From positions 116,794-180,793 of the forward strand of contig JAVLUG010000005.1 in assembly GCA_031629035.1 (NCBI GenBank): 64,000 bases of DNA. The letters are read 5' to 3'. A program made the translations under genes and the position numbers. The stretch is from MVYY01 sp012517575 (GTDB lineage Bacteria; Bacteroidota; Bacteroidia; Bacteroidales; Paludibacteraceae). Positions 45,727 to 54,047 of this stretch are shown here, piece after piece; position 1 is the stretch's first letter, and every line of letters begins with the position of its first letter. The notes beneath the pieces are model-generated. The model did no database searches. It saw nothing but the letters and a program-made list of their open reading frames with translations, and was not told where the DNA came from.

Positions 45727-46191
45727 TTATTCAAAATGATATAAAAAGATAAATGTACCTTCCAAAGCCGGTTTATTGCTGTTTTTAATTTCAAGAATGG
45801 TATGAATTTCGGCTTTGGCTGTCCCTTTCAAATTGACCAGCGATTTTAATTTGGCTCTGGCTCTCACCTGATCGTTGACCACAACTGCCTGTTGAAAACG
45901 AACACGTTCAATTCCGTAATTGAGCGTCATTTTGGAATTTCTCACTTCCAGAATTTGCCCCCAAAGATAAGGCAATATGGAGAGATTCAGATAGCCGTGT
46001 GCAATCGTATTTTTGTAAGGACTTTCCTGTTTCGCTTTCTCGGCATCCACATGAATCCATTGATAATCTAACGTAGCATCGGCAAATTTGTTGATTTGTT
46101 CCTGTGTGATGGTTAAATAATCCGATACTCCCAATTCTCTTCCAACGTATTCTTCCAGTTCTTGGTAACTATGAATGGTAATTTTACTCAT
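45727..46191 (-). CDS. MaoC family dehydratase
   Basis: Hot-dog-fold protein of 154 residues with the (R)-hydratase motif ATLDYQWIHVDAEKA (catalytic Asp/His), then TIAHGYLNLSILPYLW. The family hydrates enoyl-CoA thioesters, but the physiological substrate is unknown. A TACCTTTG promoter lies 87 bases upstream. Divergent from panB with no shared function evident. Confidence 0.85.
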   Translation of the reverse strand: MSKITIHSYQELEEYVGRELGVSDYLTITQEQINKFADATLDYQWIHVDAEKAKQESPYKNTIAHGYLNLSILPYLWGQILEVRNSKMTLNYGIERVRFQQAVVVNDQVRARAKLKSLVNLKGTAKAEIHTILEIKNSNKPALEGTFIFLYHFE

Positions 46192-46277
46192 TTATCCAGA
46201 AAATTTTTGAACAACCTCAAAACTAAATCAAAAATCAAAATAAAAGAACATATCGTTTCCTTTAAATTGATTGTATG

Positions 46278-46285
46278 CAAAGGTA
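46278..46285 (-). promoter_or_regulatory. -7 element TACCTTTG for the MaoC gene
   Basis: Exact minus-strand TAnnTTTG match in the panB/MaoC divergent region. Confidence 0.55.
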
Positions 46286-46374
46286 AAAAAATTTTCGTTT
46301 TCCTTTGAATTATTTTATTCGGTTTCTTTTTCTGTTAGCAGCAAGATGAAAGAACAGAAAATGAAATTTTGATG

Positions 46375-46382
46375 TAACTTTG
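46375..46382 (+). promoter_or_regulatory. -7 element TAACTTTG for panB
   Basis: Exact plus-strand match, 24 bases upstream of the panB ATG. Confidence 0.65.
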
Positions 46383-46405
46383 CATCAAATTTAAATCAAA
46401 TTATC

Positions 46406-47224
46406 ATGTCAGTACACAGTGAAGACAACAGAAAAGTAACCACTCGTCGGTTATTCGAAATGAAACAGCGGGGTGAAAAAATCAGTATGCTAACAGCTTA
46501 CGATTTCACAATGGCCAATATTGTGGATGAAGCAGGAATAGATGTTATTTTAGTTGGAGATTCGGCATCAAATGTCATTTGCGGAAATACCACAACCTTA
46601 CCCATAACACTCGATCAGATGATATTTCTGGCAAAATCGTCCATACGTGGAATCAAAAGAGCGCTTGCCGTCGTTGACATGCCTTTTGGCAGCTATCAGG
46701 GAAATTCTCACGAAGCTATTGCTTCAGCCATTCGTATTATGAAGGAAACACATGCCGACGGAATTAAAATGGAAGGAGGAGAAGAAATTATTGATTCTGT
46801 AAAGAGAATAATTGGTGCCGGTATTCCAATTATGGGACATCTGGGTTTAATGCCTCAGTCTATCAATAAATATGGTTCTTATACTGTAAGGGCACAGGAA
46901 GAAGAAGAAGCCGAAAAACTGATACGGGATGCACATTTGCTGGAGGATGCCGGTTGTTTTGCTTTAGTTTTGGAAAAAATTCCTGCAAAATTGGGAACAC
47001 AGATTGCTACTGAGCTCTCTATTCCGGTTATTGGTATTGGCGCTGGCGGTGGAGTGGACGGACAGGTTTTGGTCATTCACGATATGTTGGGTTTAACTCA
47101 GGGGTTTTCTCCTCGTTTCTTGAGAAGATACGCCAATTTAAGAGAGCAAATGAATCAGGCTATTCAACATTACATAGCCGATGTAAAATCCTCCGACTTT
47201 CCCAACGAAAAAGAACAATATTAG
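46406..47224 (+). CDS. panB: 3-methyl-2-oxobutanoate hydroxymethyltransferase
   Basis: First enzyme of pantothenate synthesis (272 residues), a TIM-barrel that transfers a hydroxymethyl group from methylene-tetrahydrofolate to ketoisovalerate. Motifs include MLTAYDFTMANIVDEAGID, ILVGDSASNV (metal-binding Asp), VVDMPFGSYQ and IKMEGGEE, then GHLGLMPQS and VIGIGAGGGVDGQVLV. Length is typical. panC is not adjacent. A strong terminator follows. Confidence 0.95.
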   Translation: MSVHSEDNRKVTTRRLFEMKQRGEKISMLTAYDFTMANIVDEAGIDVILVGDSASNVICGNTTTLPITLDQMIFLAKSSIRGIKRALAVVDMPFGSYQGNSHEAIASAIRIMKETHADGIKMEGGEEIIDSVKRIIGAGIPIMGHLGLMPQSINKYGSYTVRAQEEEEAEKLIRDAHLLEDAGCFALVLEKIPAKLGTQIATELSIPVIGIGAGGGVDGQVLVIHDMLGLTQGFSPRFLRRYANLREQMNQAIQHYIADVKSSDFPNEKEQY

Positions 47225-47248
47225 GGTTTTTAATTTTCCAATCGAAGC

Positions 47249-47293
47249 AAACGCATTTTAAGCAGTTTATAACAACTCTTAAAATGCGTTTTT
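47249..47293 (+). terminator. intrinsic terminator after panB
   Basis: Perfect 14-bp stem AAACGCATTTTAAG (47249-47262) and CTTAAAATGCGTTT (47278-47291), T run after it. It may also serve the oncoming minus-strand oadB unit. Confidence 0.9.
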
Positions 47294-47340
47294 ACTTCAA
47301 TATAACTTACCTAAAAACTCAAAATATGATTTATTTCTTC

Positions 47341-47478
47341 CTATTCTGCTTTGTTTTCCTTTTCAGGGAAAAGTTTCAAAATAAGTTTGATGGCAGCATA
47401 AAATATAAGCATAAAAATGAATATGCCTACAATACCGATTGCTCCGATTTCGAGAGCAGCTTCAACATTATTGATCAT
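47341..47478 (-). CDS. 45-residue single-span membrane mini-protein next to OadB
   Basis: A short minus-strand gene with ATG at 47478 and TAG at 47341-47343. The protein starts MINNVEAALEIGAIG, has one hydrophobic helix at about residues 11-32 and ends in a Lys/Glu tail (KLFPEKENKAE). It begins 13 bases after the oadB stop on the same strand. Single-span size and position recall OadG, the small subunit that ties the Na+ pump's beta and alpha parts together, but it is only about half the usual OadG length. It is probably an accessory or stabilising subunit of the OadB protein. Confidence 0.7.
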   Translation of the reverse strand: MINNVEAALEIGAIGIVGIFIFMLIFYAAIKLILKLFPEKENKAE

Positions 47479-47490
47479 AGATTTAATATT

Positions 47491-48639
47491 TTAAGCGAAT
47501 AAATTTACCAAAGTAAGAATAAGTCCACCAGCCACCACAGATCCAATCTGGCCTCCAACATTTGCACTGACGGCAGGCATTAGCAAAAAGTTATGTGGAT
47601 CTTCTTTAAGACCCATACCATGAATCACCCTTGCAGACATGGGAAAAGCAGAAATTCCGCAGGCTCCAATCATTGGATTCATTTTCTTGTTGGCAGGCAA
47701 AACCATGTTCAAAAGCTTAGCGAAAATGACTCCACCAAAAGTGTCGAAAACAAAAGCCAACAATCCCAATGCAATAATGGTAAGTGTTCCCAGTGTTACG
47801 AAACGTTCAGCTGTCATGGTGCTGGCAATGGTTATACCCAATAAAATAGTTACCAAACTTGCCAGTTCATTCTGAGCTGATTGCGACAACTTGTTGAGTA
47901 CGCCACACTCGCGAATCAGATTTCCAAACATCAAAAAACCGATCAGTGAAAGAGAAGCGGGAGCTATCAAGCCTGAAATGAGTGTTACAACAATAGGGAA
48001 AGCAATCAATGCCTTCCGCGAAACTTTTTTGGAACTATATTCCATCCGAATCATTCTTTCTTTTTTCGATGTCAACAGTCGAATAACCGGAGGCTGAATA
48101 ATGGGAACCAATGCCATATAGGAATATGCCGCGACGGATATAGGCCCCATAAGATGCGGTGCAAAACGCGAAGCGACAAAAATGGAGGTTGGTCCGTCAG
48201 CAGCTCCAATAATTCCAATGGAAGCAGCTTCTTTCAAATCGAATCCAAACAAAGTGGCAATGAACATAGTCATAAAAATACCAAATTGTGCAGCCGCTCC
48301 GAAAAGAAGTAAATGCGGATTGTTGAACAAGGGCGTAAAATCAATCATAGCCCCAATTGCAATAAAAATCAATAAAGGAAACATTTCGGTAGCAATTCCT
48401 CCCTGATAAAAAATGGAGAGAATGCCTTCAATAATTTCGCCGGTTTTGCCATCAATCTGGTTGATAGCCGAACTCAGTGGAATATTAACCAGAATGGTAC
48501 CGAAACCTATAGGTAAAAGCAAAGTTGGCTCATATTCCTTAAAAATGGCCAAATAAATAAGAACCAGTCCAATGGCAATCATCAAAATGTGTTGCCATGT
48601 TAAAGATGCAAGAGCAGGGAACAAAACACTAATATCCAT
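47491..48639 (-). CDS. oadB: sodium ion-translocating decarboxylase beta subunit
   Basis: Integral membrane Na+ pump subunit of 382 residues with nine or more helices. It carries the ion-path motifs IGAADGPTSIFVASRFAP (conserved Asp) and VAAYSYMALVPIIQPP, and a second SxGxMPA-like region near MVLPANKKMNPMIGACG. In a complete complex it couples decarboxylation of a biotin-bound carboxyl group to sodium export. No alpha, biotin-carrier or full-length gamma gene is nearby, so it must work with subunits encoded elsewhere. Followed at 13 bases by a membrane mini-protein. Confidence 0.9.
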   Translation of the reverse strand: MDISVLFPALASLTWQHILMIAIGLVLIYLAIFKEYEPTLLLPIGFGTILVNIPLSSAINQIDGKTGEIIEGILSIFYQGGIATEMFPLLIFIAIGAMIDFTPLFNNPHLLLFGAAAQFGIFMTMFIATLFGFDLKEAASIGIIGAADGPTSIFVASRFAPHLMGPISVAAYSYMALVPIIQPPVIRLLTSKKERMIRMEYSSKKVSRKALIAFPIVVTLISGLIAPASLSLIGFLMFGNLIRECGVLNKLSQSAQNELASLVTILLGITIASTMTAERFVTLGTLTIIALGLLAFVFDTFGGVIFAKLLNMVLPANKKMNPMIGACGISAFPMSARVIHGMGLKEDPHNFLLMPAVSANVGGQIGSVVAGGLILTLVNLFA

Positions 48640-48755
48640 CTTTTTAAGTATTTAATGAAAAATTAATTGAATTATTGATAATCAAATAGATATGTAATTT
48701 TAATTAAAATAAGTCAAATGAGAATATTTCGGTAGAAAAATTTTTTTCAAAAAAA

Positions 48756-49478
48756 CTATTCCATCATGTTGTGAAAAACATTTTGTACATCCTCGTCTTC
48801 TTCAATTTTTTCAATGAGTTTCTGTACCTGAGCTTTCTGTTCATCATTCAATTCTTTTGTTTCTCTGGGAATCCATTCAAATTCGGCGCTGAATATCTCG
48901 AAGTTGTTTTCTTCCAGATATTTCTGAATGGAAGAGTAATTTTGAAAATCTCCATACAGGACAATATTGTTTTCTTCTTCGTCCTGAACAACTTCGTCCA
49001 CTCCGTAATCTATCAATTCCAACTCGAGATCGTCAATAGAAAGATTAGGCTTGGGGGCAATTCTGAAAACACATTTGTGATCAAATAAAAATTGTACTGA
49101 ACCCGAAGTCCCCAATGAGCCGCCATAACGATTGAAATAACTGCGAATGCTTGCAACCGTGCGTGTAGGATTGTCGGTGGCAGTTTCTATAATTACTGCA
49201 ATGCCGTGTGGAGCATATCCTTCGTAAAGAACTTCTTTATAATTGTCGGCTTCTTCTTTCGAAACAGCCTTCTTAATAGCTCTTTCGACATTTTCTTTGG
49301 GCATGTTTTCTTTTTTTGCCTGCTGGAACAAAACGCGCAAACGAGGGTTCATATCCGGATCGGGGCCACCCTCACGAGCAGCTATGGTTATCTGTTTTCC
49401 CAATTTTGTAAATACGCGGGCCATGTTTCCCCAACGTTTTAGTTTTGTTGCTTTTCTGTATTCAAATGCTCTTCCCAT
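48756..49478 (-). CDS. YebC/PmpR family DNA-binding protein
   Basis: A 240-residue YebC-type protein. The N-terminal helical domain starts MGRAFEYRKATKLKRWGNMA and continues with GGPDPDMNPRLR and KENVERAIKKA. Two more domains follow, with LYEGYAPHGIAVIIETATDN as the hallmark. Members act as transcription regulators or, as shown for some, in resolving ribosome stalling. Single-gene unit with a TATTTTTG element 57 bases upstream. Confidence 0.9.
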   Translation of the reverse strand: MGRAFEYRKATKLKRWGNMARVFTKLGKQITIAAREGGPDPDMNPRLRVLFQQAKKENMPKENVERAIKKAVSKEEADNYKEVLYEGYAPHGIAVIIETATDNPTRTVASIRSYFNRYGGSLGTSGSVQFLFDHKCVFRIAPKPNLSIDDLELELIDYGVDEVVQDEEENNIVLYGDFQNYSSIQKYLEENNFEIFSAEFEWIPRETKELNDEQKAQVQKLIEKIEEDEDVQNVFHNMME

Positions 49479-49534
49479 GCGTAAATATATTTATACTTGT
49501 TTGTGTAAAAAGTTGTTCTTAAATTTTTGATATG

Positions 49535-49542
49535 CAAAAATA
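49535..49542 (-). promoter_or_regulatory. -7 element TATTTTTG for the yebC-type gene
   Basis: Exact minus-strand TAnnTTTG match, 57 bases upstream of the ATG. Confidence 0.55.
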
Positions 49543-49647
49543 TGAAAAAACGGCCGAAGTTTTAATCGTTTCTGGGTTTTTTCCGCAAAAATATTCAATC
49601 TACAAAGAAAAAAATCTTATGTTTTGTGAGGAAAGTTGATAAAGAAA

Positions 49648-50517
49648 TTAAAATGAATTTTCGGATTTCAATATTTCGATACATTTTTCCAGACTTTCCT
49701 CCCAATGAGCAATGGATAATCCAAATGAATTTTTAATTTTGGCTTTGTTCAGCACACTGTAATACGGACGCGGTGCTTTAGCCGGATAATCTTTTGTTTC
49801 TATGGGATTTACCTGACAATTAATTTGTGTAATTTTAAAAATAGCAGTGGCAAAATCGTACCACGAACAAACTCCTTCATTGGAAAAATGATAAATGCCG
49901 GAAATAAATTTGTTTTGGGAAAGAATTTTCAAAATGGATGCTGCCAAGTCGGCAGCATAAGTTGGCGTGCCAATCTGGTCAAAAATTACGTTTAAGGAAT
50001 CTTTCTCTTTTCCCAAACGCAACATGGTTTTAACAAAATTATTTCCATAGGAAGAATAAAGCCATGAAGTACGAATAATAATGTATTGATGGCAAGCAGC
50101 TTGCAAAAATTTTTCGCCTTCCAGTTTCGATTTTCCGTAAACGGTATCGGGAGAAACGCACATATCTTCTGTATAAGGTTTAAAAGATTTTCCGTCGAAA
50201 ACGTAATCGGTAGAAACATGCACGACTTTAAGTTGGAAATTCTCGGCAACTTCTCCAATATTTTTTACTGCTTGTGCATTGATGGCATAACATTTCTCAA
50301 TGTCTTCTTCTGCTTTATCTACAGCCGTATAGGCAGCACAATTTATAATTATTTCAATACGGTGTTCCCTGATAAAATTATCAAGGGCAGACTTATTGCA
50401 AATATCCAGTTCATCAACATCGGTAAAAATATAGCGAAAATTAGGAAAACGTTCTGCCGCTGCTTGAAGTTCGTTGCCCAATTGTCCTTTGCTGCCGGTA
50501 ACAAGAATAGTTTGCAT
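49648..50517 (-). CDS. rfbD: dTDP-4-dehydrorhamnose reductase
   Basis: Short-chain-dehydrogenase-type enzyme of 289 residues that completes dTDP-L-rhamnose. The nucleotide-binding GSKGQLGNEL is at the N-terminus, INCAAYTAVDKAEED follows, and the catalytic Tyr-x3-Lys sits in VYGKSKLEGE. It lies 44 bases downstream of rfbC. Together with rfbC and rfbA it covers three of the four pathway steps; rfbB is not in the window. Confidence 0.95.
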   Translation of the reverse strand: MQTILVTGSKGQLGNELQAAAERFPNFRYIFTDVDELDICNKSALDNFIREHRIEIIINCAAYTAVDKAEEDIEKCYAINAQAVKNIGEVAENFQLKVVHVSTDYVFDGKSFKPYTEDMCVSPDTVYGKSKLEGEKFLQAACHQYIIIRTSWLYSSYGNNFVKTMLRLGKEKDSLNVIFDQIGTPTYAADLAASILKILSQNKFISGIYHFSNEGVCSWYDFATAIFKITQINCQVNPIETKDYPAKAPRPYYSVLNKAKIKNSFGLSIAHWEESLEKCIEILKSENSF

Positions 50518-50561
50518 AATATTATTTCCTTTTTTTTAAAAAAATAGATGAATAGGCGGAT

Positions 50562-51110
50562 TTAAAAATTCATTTCAGCTGCATTAAAAAGCGGATGTTT
50601 ATTATCTTTAACTGATACAATGGCCTTATCTTCAGGAATTTTCCAGTCTATAGCCAGCTGAGGATCGTTGTAAAGAATTCCTCTCTCAAGCGAAGGGTTG
50701 TAAAATGCATCGCATTTGTAGGCAAAAATAGCCGTTTCGGTAAGTACAGAAAAACCGTGCGCAAACCCTTTTGGAATAAGAAATTGCAAATGATTTTCGG
50801 CTGAAAGTTCAATGCCGTACCATTTACCAAATGTAGGAGAAGAAGTTCTCAAATCTACAGCTACATCCCAAACTGTACCCTGAATGGCTGAAACAAGCTT
50901 GCACTGACTATCGGGCTGCAATTGATAATGCAATCCGCGAATAACGCCATAAACAGACTTCGACTGATTATCCTGGCAGAAATGAATATTAAGTCCGGCT
51001 TCCGAAAAGTTCTTTTCATTGTATGTTTCATAAAAATATCCACGTGCATCTTCAAAAACTTTTGGCCGAACAATCAGCAAATCGGGAATAGGCGTTTTAA
51101 TAATCTCCAT
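50562..51110 (-). CDS. rfbC: dTDP-4-dehydrorhamnose 3,5-epimerase
   Basis: Cupin-fold epimerase of 182 residues. Conserved blocks include DARGYFYETYNEKNF, IRGLHYQLQP (catalytic His) and VAVDLRTSSPTFGKW, followed by FAHGFSVL. Middle gene of the rfbA-rfbC-rfbD unit, which feeds rhamnose into surface polysaccharide. Confidence 0.95.
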   Translation of the reverse strand: MEIIKTPIPDLLIVRPKVFEDARGYFYETYNEKNFSEAGLNIHFCQDNQSKSVYGVIRGLHYQLQPDSQCKLVSAIQGTVWDVAVDLRTSSPTFGKWYGIELSAENHLQFLIPKGFAHGFSVLTETAIFAYKCDAFYNPSLERGILYNDPQLAIDWKIPEDKAIVSVKDNKHPLFNAAEMNF

Positions 51111-51167
51111 TTATATGAATTTTTTTATGTGTTGTATTCTAAAAAAATTTGTTTTGAAAAATTAGTT

Positions 51168-52040
51168 TTATCGAATTTCGCCGGCAATTTTTATTAAATA
51201 TTCGCCATAATGACTTTTTTTCAGTGGTTCGGCCAATCGTAGCAGTTTCTCGCGGTCGATATAGCCGTTGCGATAGGCAATTTCTTCAAGGCAGGCAATT
51301 TTTAATCCTTGACGATTTTCAATGGTGGCTATAAAGTTGGAAGCATCCAGCAAACTATCGTGTGTTCCGGTGTCGAGCCAAGCCATTCCTCTTCCCAGAA
51401 TTTTCATATTCAGCCGTCCTTCGTTCAGATAAAGTCTGTTTAAATCGGTGATTTCCAGTTCGCCACGTGCAGAAGGTTTTAAATGTTTCGATTTTTCTAC
51501 TACATCGTTGCTGTAGAAATAAAGTCCGGTAACGGCATAATTCGATTTTGGCTGTTTTGGTTTTTCTTCCAGACTCAAAACTTTGCCATTGACATCAAAT
51601 TCGGCTACGCCATAACGTTCCGGATCATTAACATAGTAACCGAAAACAATCGCGCCATCTTTCAAATTGGCGGCTTCGACCAATGTTCTGGAAAAATCGA
51701 ATCCATAAAAAATGTTGTCGCCCAGAATCATGCAAACATTTTCATTTCCAATGAAATCTTCACCAATAATAAATGCTTGTGCCAAACCATCAGGCGAAGG
51801 CTGCACTGCATATTCTATCAGAATTCCAAAATCAGAACCATCGCCCAACAGACGTTCGTAGAGATGAATATCCTGTGGTGTGGAAATAATGAGAATTTCA
51901 CGAATACCCGCCAGCATAAGTATGGAGAGGGGATAATAAATCATGGGTTTATCGTAAACCGGTATAATTTGTTTGGAAATGCTTTTGGTTATGGGATATA
52001 ATCTGGTGCCGGAACCGCCTGCCAAAACTATGCCTTTCAT
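51168..52040 (-). CDS. rfbA: glucose-1-phosphate thymidylyltransferase
   Basis: Nucleotidyltransferase of 290 residues that makes dTDP-glucose. The signature is GIVLAGGSGTRLYPITKSIS at the N-terminus (catalytic Arg in GTRL), with LGDNIFYG and KPKQPKSNYAVTGLYFY further on. First of three dTDP-rhamnose genes on the minus strand; 75 bases separate it from the upstream DUF4924 gene. Confidence 0.95.
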   Translation of the reverse strand: MKGIVLAGGSGTRLYPITKSISKQIIPVYDKPMIYYPLSILMLAGIREILIISTPQDIHLYERLLGDGSDFGILIEYAVQPSPDGLAQAFIIGEDFIGNENVCMILGDNIFYGFDFSRTLVEAANLKDGAIVFGYYVNDPERYGVAEFDVNGKVLSLEEKPKQPKSNYAVTGLYFYSNDVVEKSKHLKPSARGELEITDLNRLYLNEGRLNMKILGRGMAWLDTGTHDSLLDASNFIATIENRQGLKIACLEEIAYRNGYIDREKLLRLAEPLKKSHYGEYLIKIAGEIR

Positions 52041-52115
52041 GATGATGATTTTTTTGATGATTTTTTAAAGAAAATTCTAAAATGATGAAAATGTTCGTGA
52101 AACTTTAAATTTTTT

Positions 52116-52661
52116 TTATTTATCCAAATCCAGTTCTCCTTCCTGATAAAGTTTGTAATCTTTCGCGAGTAGAGCCAGAAATTTTGAAATATCTTTTTGT
52201 GCAACTGCTGTTTCTTCTGAAATTTTTTCTTTTTTGAGATTCAGCATCATGATGCCGTATAAAAAATTAAAACACAATTCAATGTCGCCGATGTCTGCTT
52301 CAGCTTTTTTCCGAAGTTGAACAAGATGTGGCAAAATGCTGTAAAATAATTTATTGTATTCAGGTTCAGCGCCCGATTGCATCAAAAGTTCGTGAAAATC
52401 GTTCAACTCAATGATAACATTTTTGTTCAATTGCAAATGGCCGTTTTCCTGAACGTTTTCCTTACGCATCATGTCTATTAGACTTTCATACCAGTCGTAC
52501 ATGGTTTTTTTTTCTGCTTCCGAAACAGGGTAAGGCATAATTATATTTTCATCTATCAAATCCATGTTCAACTGAAAAGCTCGAATCAAATCTTCGATTT
52601 GCCACATGTAGAGCAAGTATTCACAGATATTTTCTTTTTTCAATTTTTGAGCAATAAACAT
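52116..52661 (-). CDS. DUF4924 family protein
   Basis: A 181-residue, mainly helical cytoplasmic protein beginning FIAQKLKKENICEYLLYMWQ and containing YDWYESLIDMMRKENVQENG, typical of DUF4924, a Bacteroidota family of unknown role. No catalytic residues are evident. It precedes the dTDP-rhamnose genes on the same strand; a TATATTTG element lies 21 bases upstream. Confidence 0.8.
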   Translation of the reverse strand: MFIAQKLKKENICEYLLYMWQIEDLIRAFQLNMDLIDENIIMPYPVSEAEKKTMYDWYESLIDMMRKENVQENGHLQLNKNVIIELNDFHELLMQSGAEPEYNKLFYSILPHLVQLRKKAEADIGDIELCFNFLYGIMMLNLKKEKISEETAVAQKDISKFLALLAKDYKLYQEGELDLDK

Positions 52662-53073
52662 GAGAGAAAATTTAGATTACACAAATATAGTGTCAATGGT
52701 TAAGAAATGAGATTTGTATTTCTTACTGAAGTTTTTTGCAAAATTAATATAAATATCGGGAATTTTGCCTAATCTTTTGTGGTGAATTCTCATTAAAAGT
52801 TCATTGTTTTTGCCATCTGTTTTTTAAGTTTTGAATTTATTAAAATCGGCTTGGTTATTCCATGAAAATAAAATGTAAAAAATCAACGTAAAAAACCGAA
52901 ATTAGAAAAAATATTAGTAATCTTGTGGTTGATTATTGTTATTACACAATTTTGTGTGAGTAATTAATTTTTTCATTAAACATTATAAATCAATAATTTA
53001 TATAGTTTTATGAAAGAAATTTCAATTCAATTTAAAATTTTCTTAAGCTATAAAAAACATAAATTTCAATCTT
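52662..53073. other. divergent intergenic region
   Basis: About 410 very A/T-rich bases. A minus-strand TATATTTG lies at 52682-52689. A weaker plus-strand element, TAATCTTG at 52918-52925, has one mismatch. I see no RNA gene or coding frame. Confidence 0.6.
52682..52689 (-). promoter_or_regulatory. -7 element TATATTTG for the DUF4924-rfb unit
   Basis: Exact minus-strand TAnnTTTG match, 21 bases upstream of the DUF4924 ATG. Confidence 0.6.
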
Positions 53074-53931
53074 ATGAAAAAACTTGGCATTCTACTTTCT
53101 GCAATTTTTCTTTTAATTTGCTCCGGCTTTGTATCGGCACAGCAGAAAAAAACCATTACGCTCAACGTTGCCACTTTTAATCTCCGTCTCGACACAGAAG
53201 ATGATGGGGAAAATGCATGGCCCAATCGGAAAGAATTTGTTAAAAGTTTGATTCGTTTCCACGATTTCGACGTTTTTGGTACACAAGAAGGTTACAAACA
53301 TCAATTGGACGATATTTTGAAACTGAGTGGTTATGCTTACGTAGGTGTTGGACGCGACGATGGCATAGATGAAGGAGAACATTCTGCCATTTTTTTCAAA
53401 ACAGCTCGCTTTGAAGTGTTGGATAAGGGAAACTTCTGGTACTCAAAAACTCCTGAAGTCCCTTCAAAAGGCTGGGATGCTTTTTGTTGTAATCGTCTTT
53501 GTTCGTGGGGAAAATTTAAGGACAAATCTACCGGTAAAATATTTTTTGTTTTCAATTCTCATTTTGACCACATTGGTCACATCGCCCGAAAAAATTCTTC
53601 CCTTTTGCTCTTGAAACGCATCGGTGAAATTGCTGGAAATTTTCCGGTTTTCTGCACGGGAGATTTTAATTCTACTCCTGATGCCGAACCTATTCAAATT
53701 ATTGCTAAAAGTGGAAAACTTTTCGATAGTTACCACATAACCAAACAACCTCCTTATGGCACGGTAGGGACTTTCAATTCTTTTTCGCTTAATTCAAAAA
53801 TGGACGAAAGAATTGACTATATTTGGGTTACAAGTGGCATTACCATTAATAAATATGGTGTGCTCAACGAACAGCAATACGGTCGTTTTGCTTCCGATCA
53901 TTTTCCCGTCATGGTCAGTGCTACTTTCTGA
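53074..53931 (+). CDS. secreted endonuclease/exonuclease/phosphatase family protein
   Basis: A 285-residue exported EEP hydrolase with signal peptide KKLGILLSAIFLLICSGFVSA. The active-site set is VATFNLRLD (Asn), FGTQEGYKHQLD (Glu), FNSHFDHIG (His), TGDFNSTPDAEP (Asp/Asn) and ASDHFPV (Asp/His). It resembles Bacteroidota endonuclease/phosphodiesterase proteins of unknown substrate, not the HWPSR-type nuclease elsewhere in the window. Single-gene unit followed by a clean terminator. Confidence 0.85.
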   Translation: MKKLGILLSAIFLLICSGFVSAQQKKTITLNVATFNLRLDTEDDGENAWPNRKEFVKSLIRFHDFDVFGTQEGYKHQLDDILKLSGYAYVGVGRDDGIDEGEHSAIFFKTARFEVLDKGNFWYSKTPEVPSKGWDAFCCNRLCSWGKFKDKSTGKIFFVFNSHFDHIGHIARKNSSLLLLKRIGEIAGNFPVFCTGDFNSTPDAEPIQIIAKSGKLFDSYHITKQPPYGTVGTFNSFSLNSKMDERIDYIWVTSGITINKYGVLNEQQYGRFASDHFPVMVSATF

Positions 53932-53945
53932 AATTAACAATTTCT

Positions 53946-53996
53946 AAAGGCGGAATTTTGATGCTTTCATCCATTTTCCGCCTTTTCTTGTTCACT
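53946..53996 (+). terminator. intrinsic terminator after the second EEP gene
   Basis: Perfect 10-bp stem AAAGGCGGAA (53946-53955) and TTCCGCCTTT (53986-53995) with a 30-nt loop, T-rich afterwards. Confidence 0.75.
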
Positions 53997-54010
53997 TTTC
54001 TTTAATTGAT

Positions 54011-54018
54011 TAATTTTG
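54011..54018 (+). promoter_or_regulatory. -7 element TAATTTTG for ligA
   Basis: Exact match, 30 bases upstream of the ligA ATG. Confidence 0.55.
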
Positions 54019-54047
54019 CCCTTCAGGAATTTTTATTCTTTTAAGTT

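Noticed and set aside
47284..47502. 72-codon plus-strand open frame after panB
   Set aside because: It is the opposite-strand shadow of the 45-residue membrane gene and lies partly within the panB terminator.
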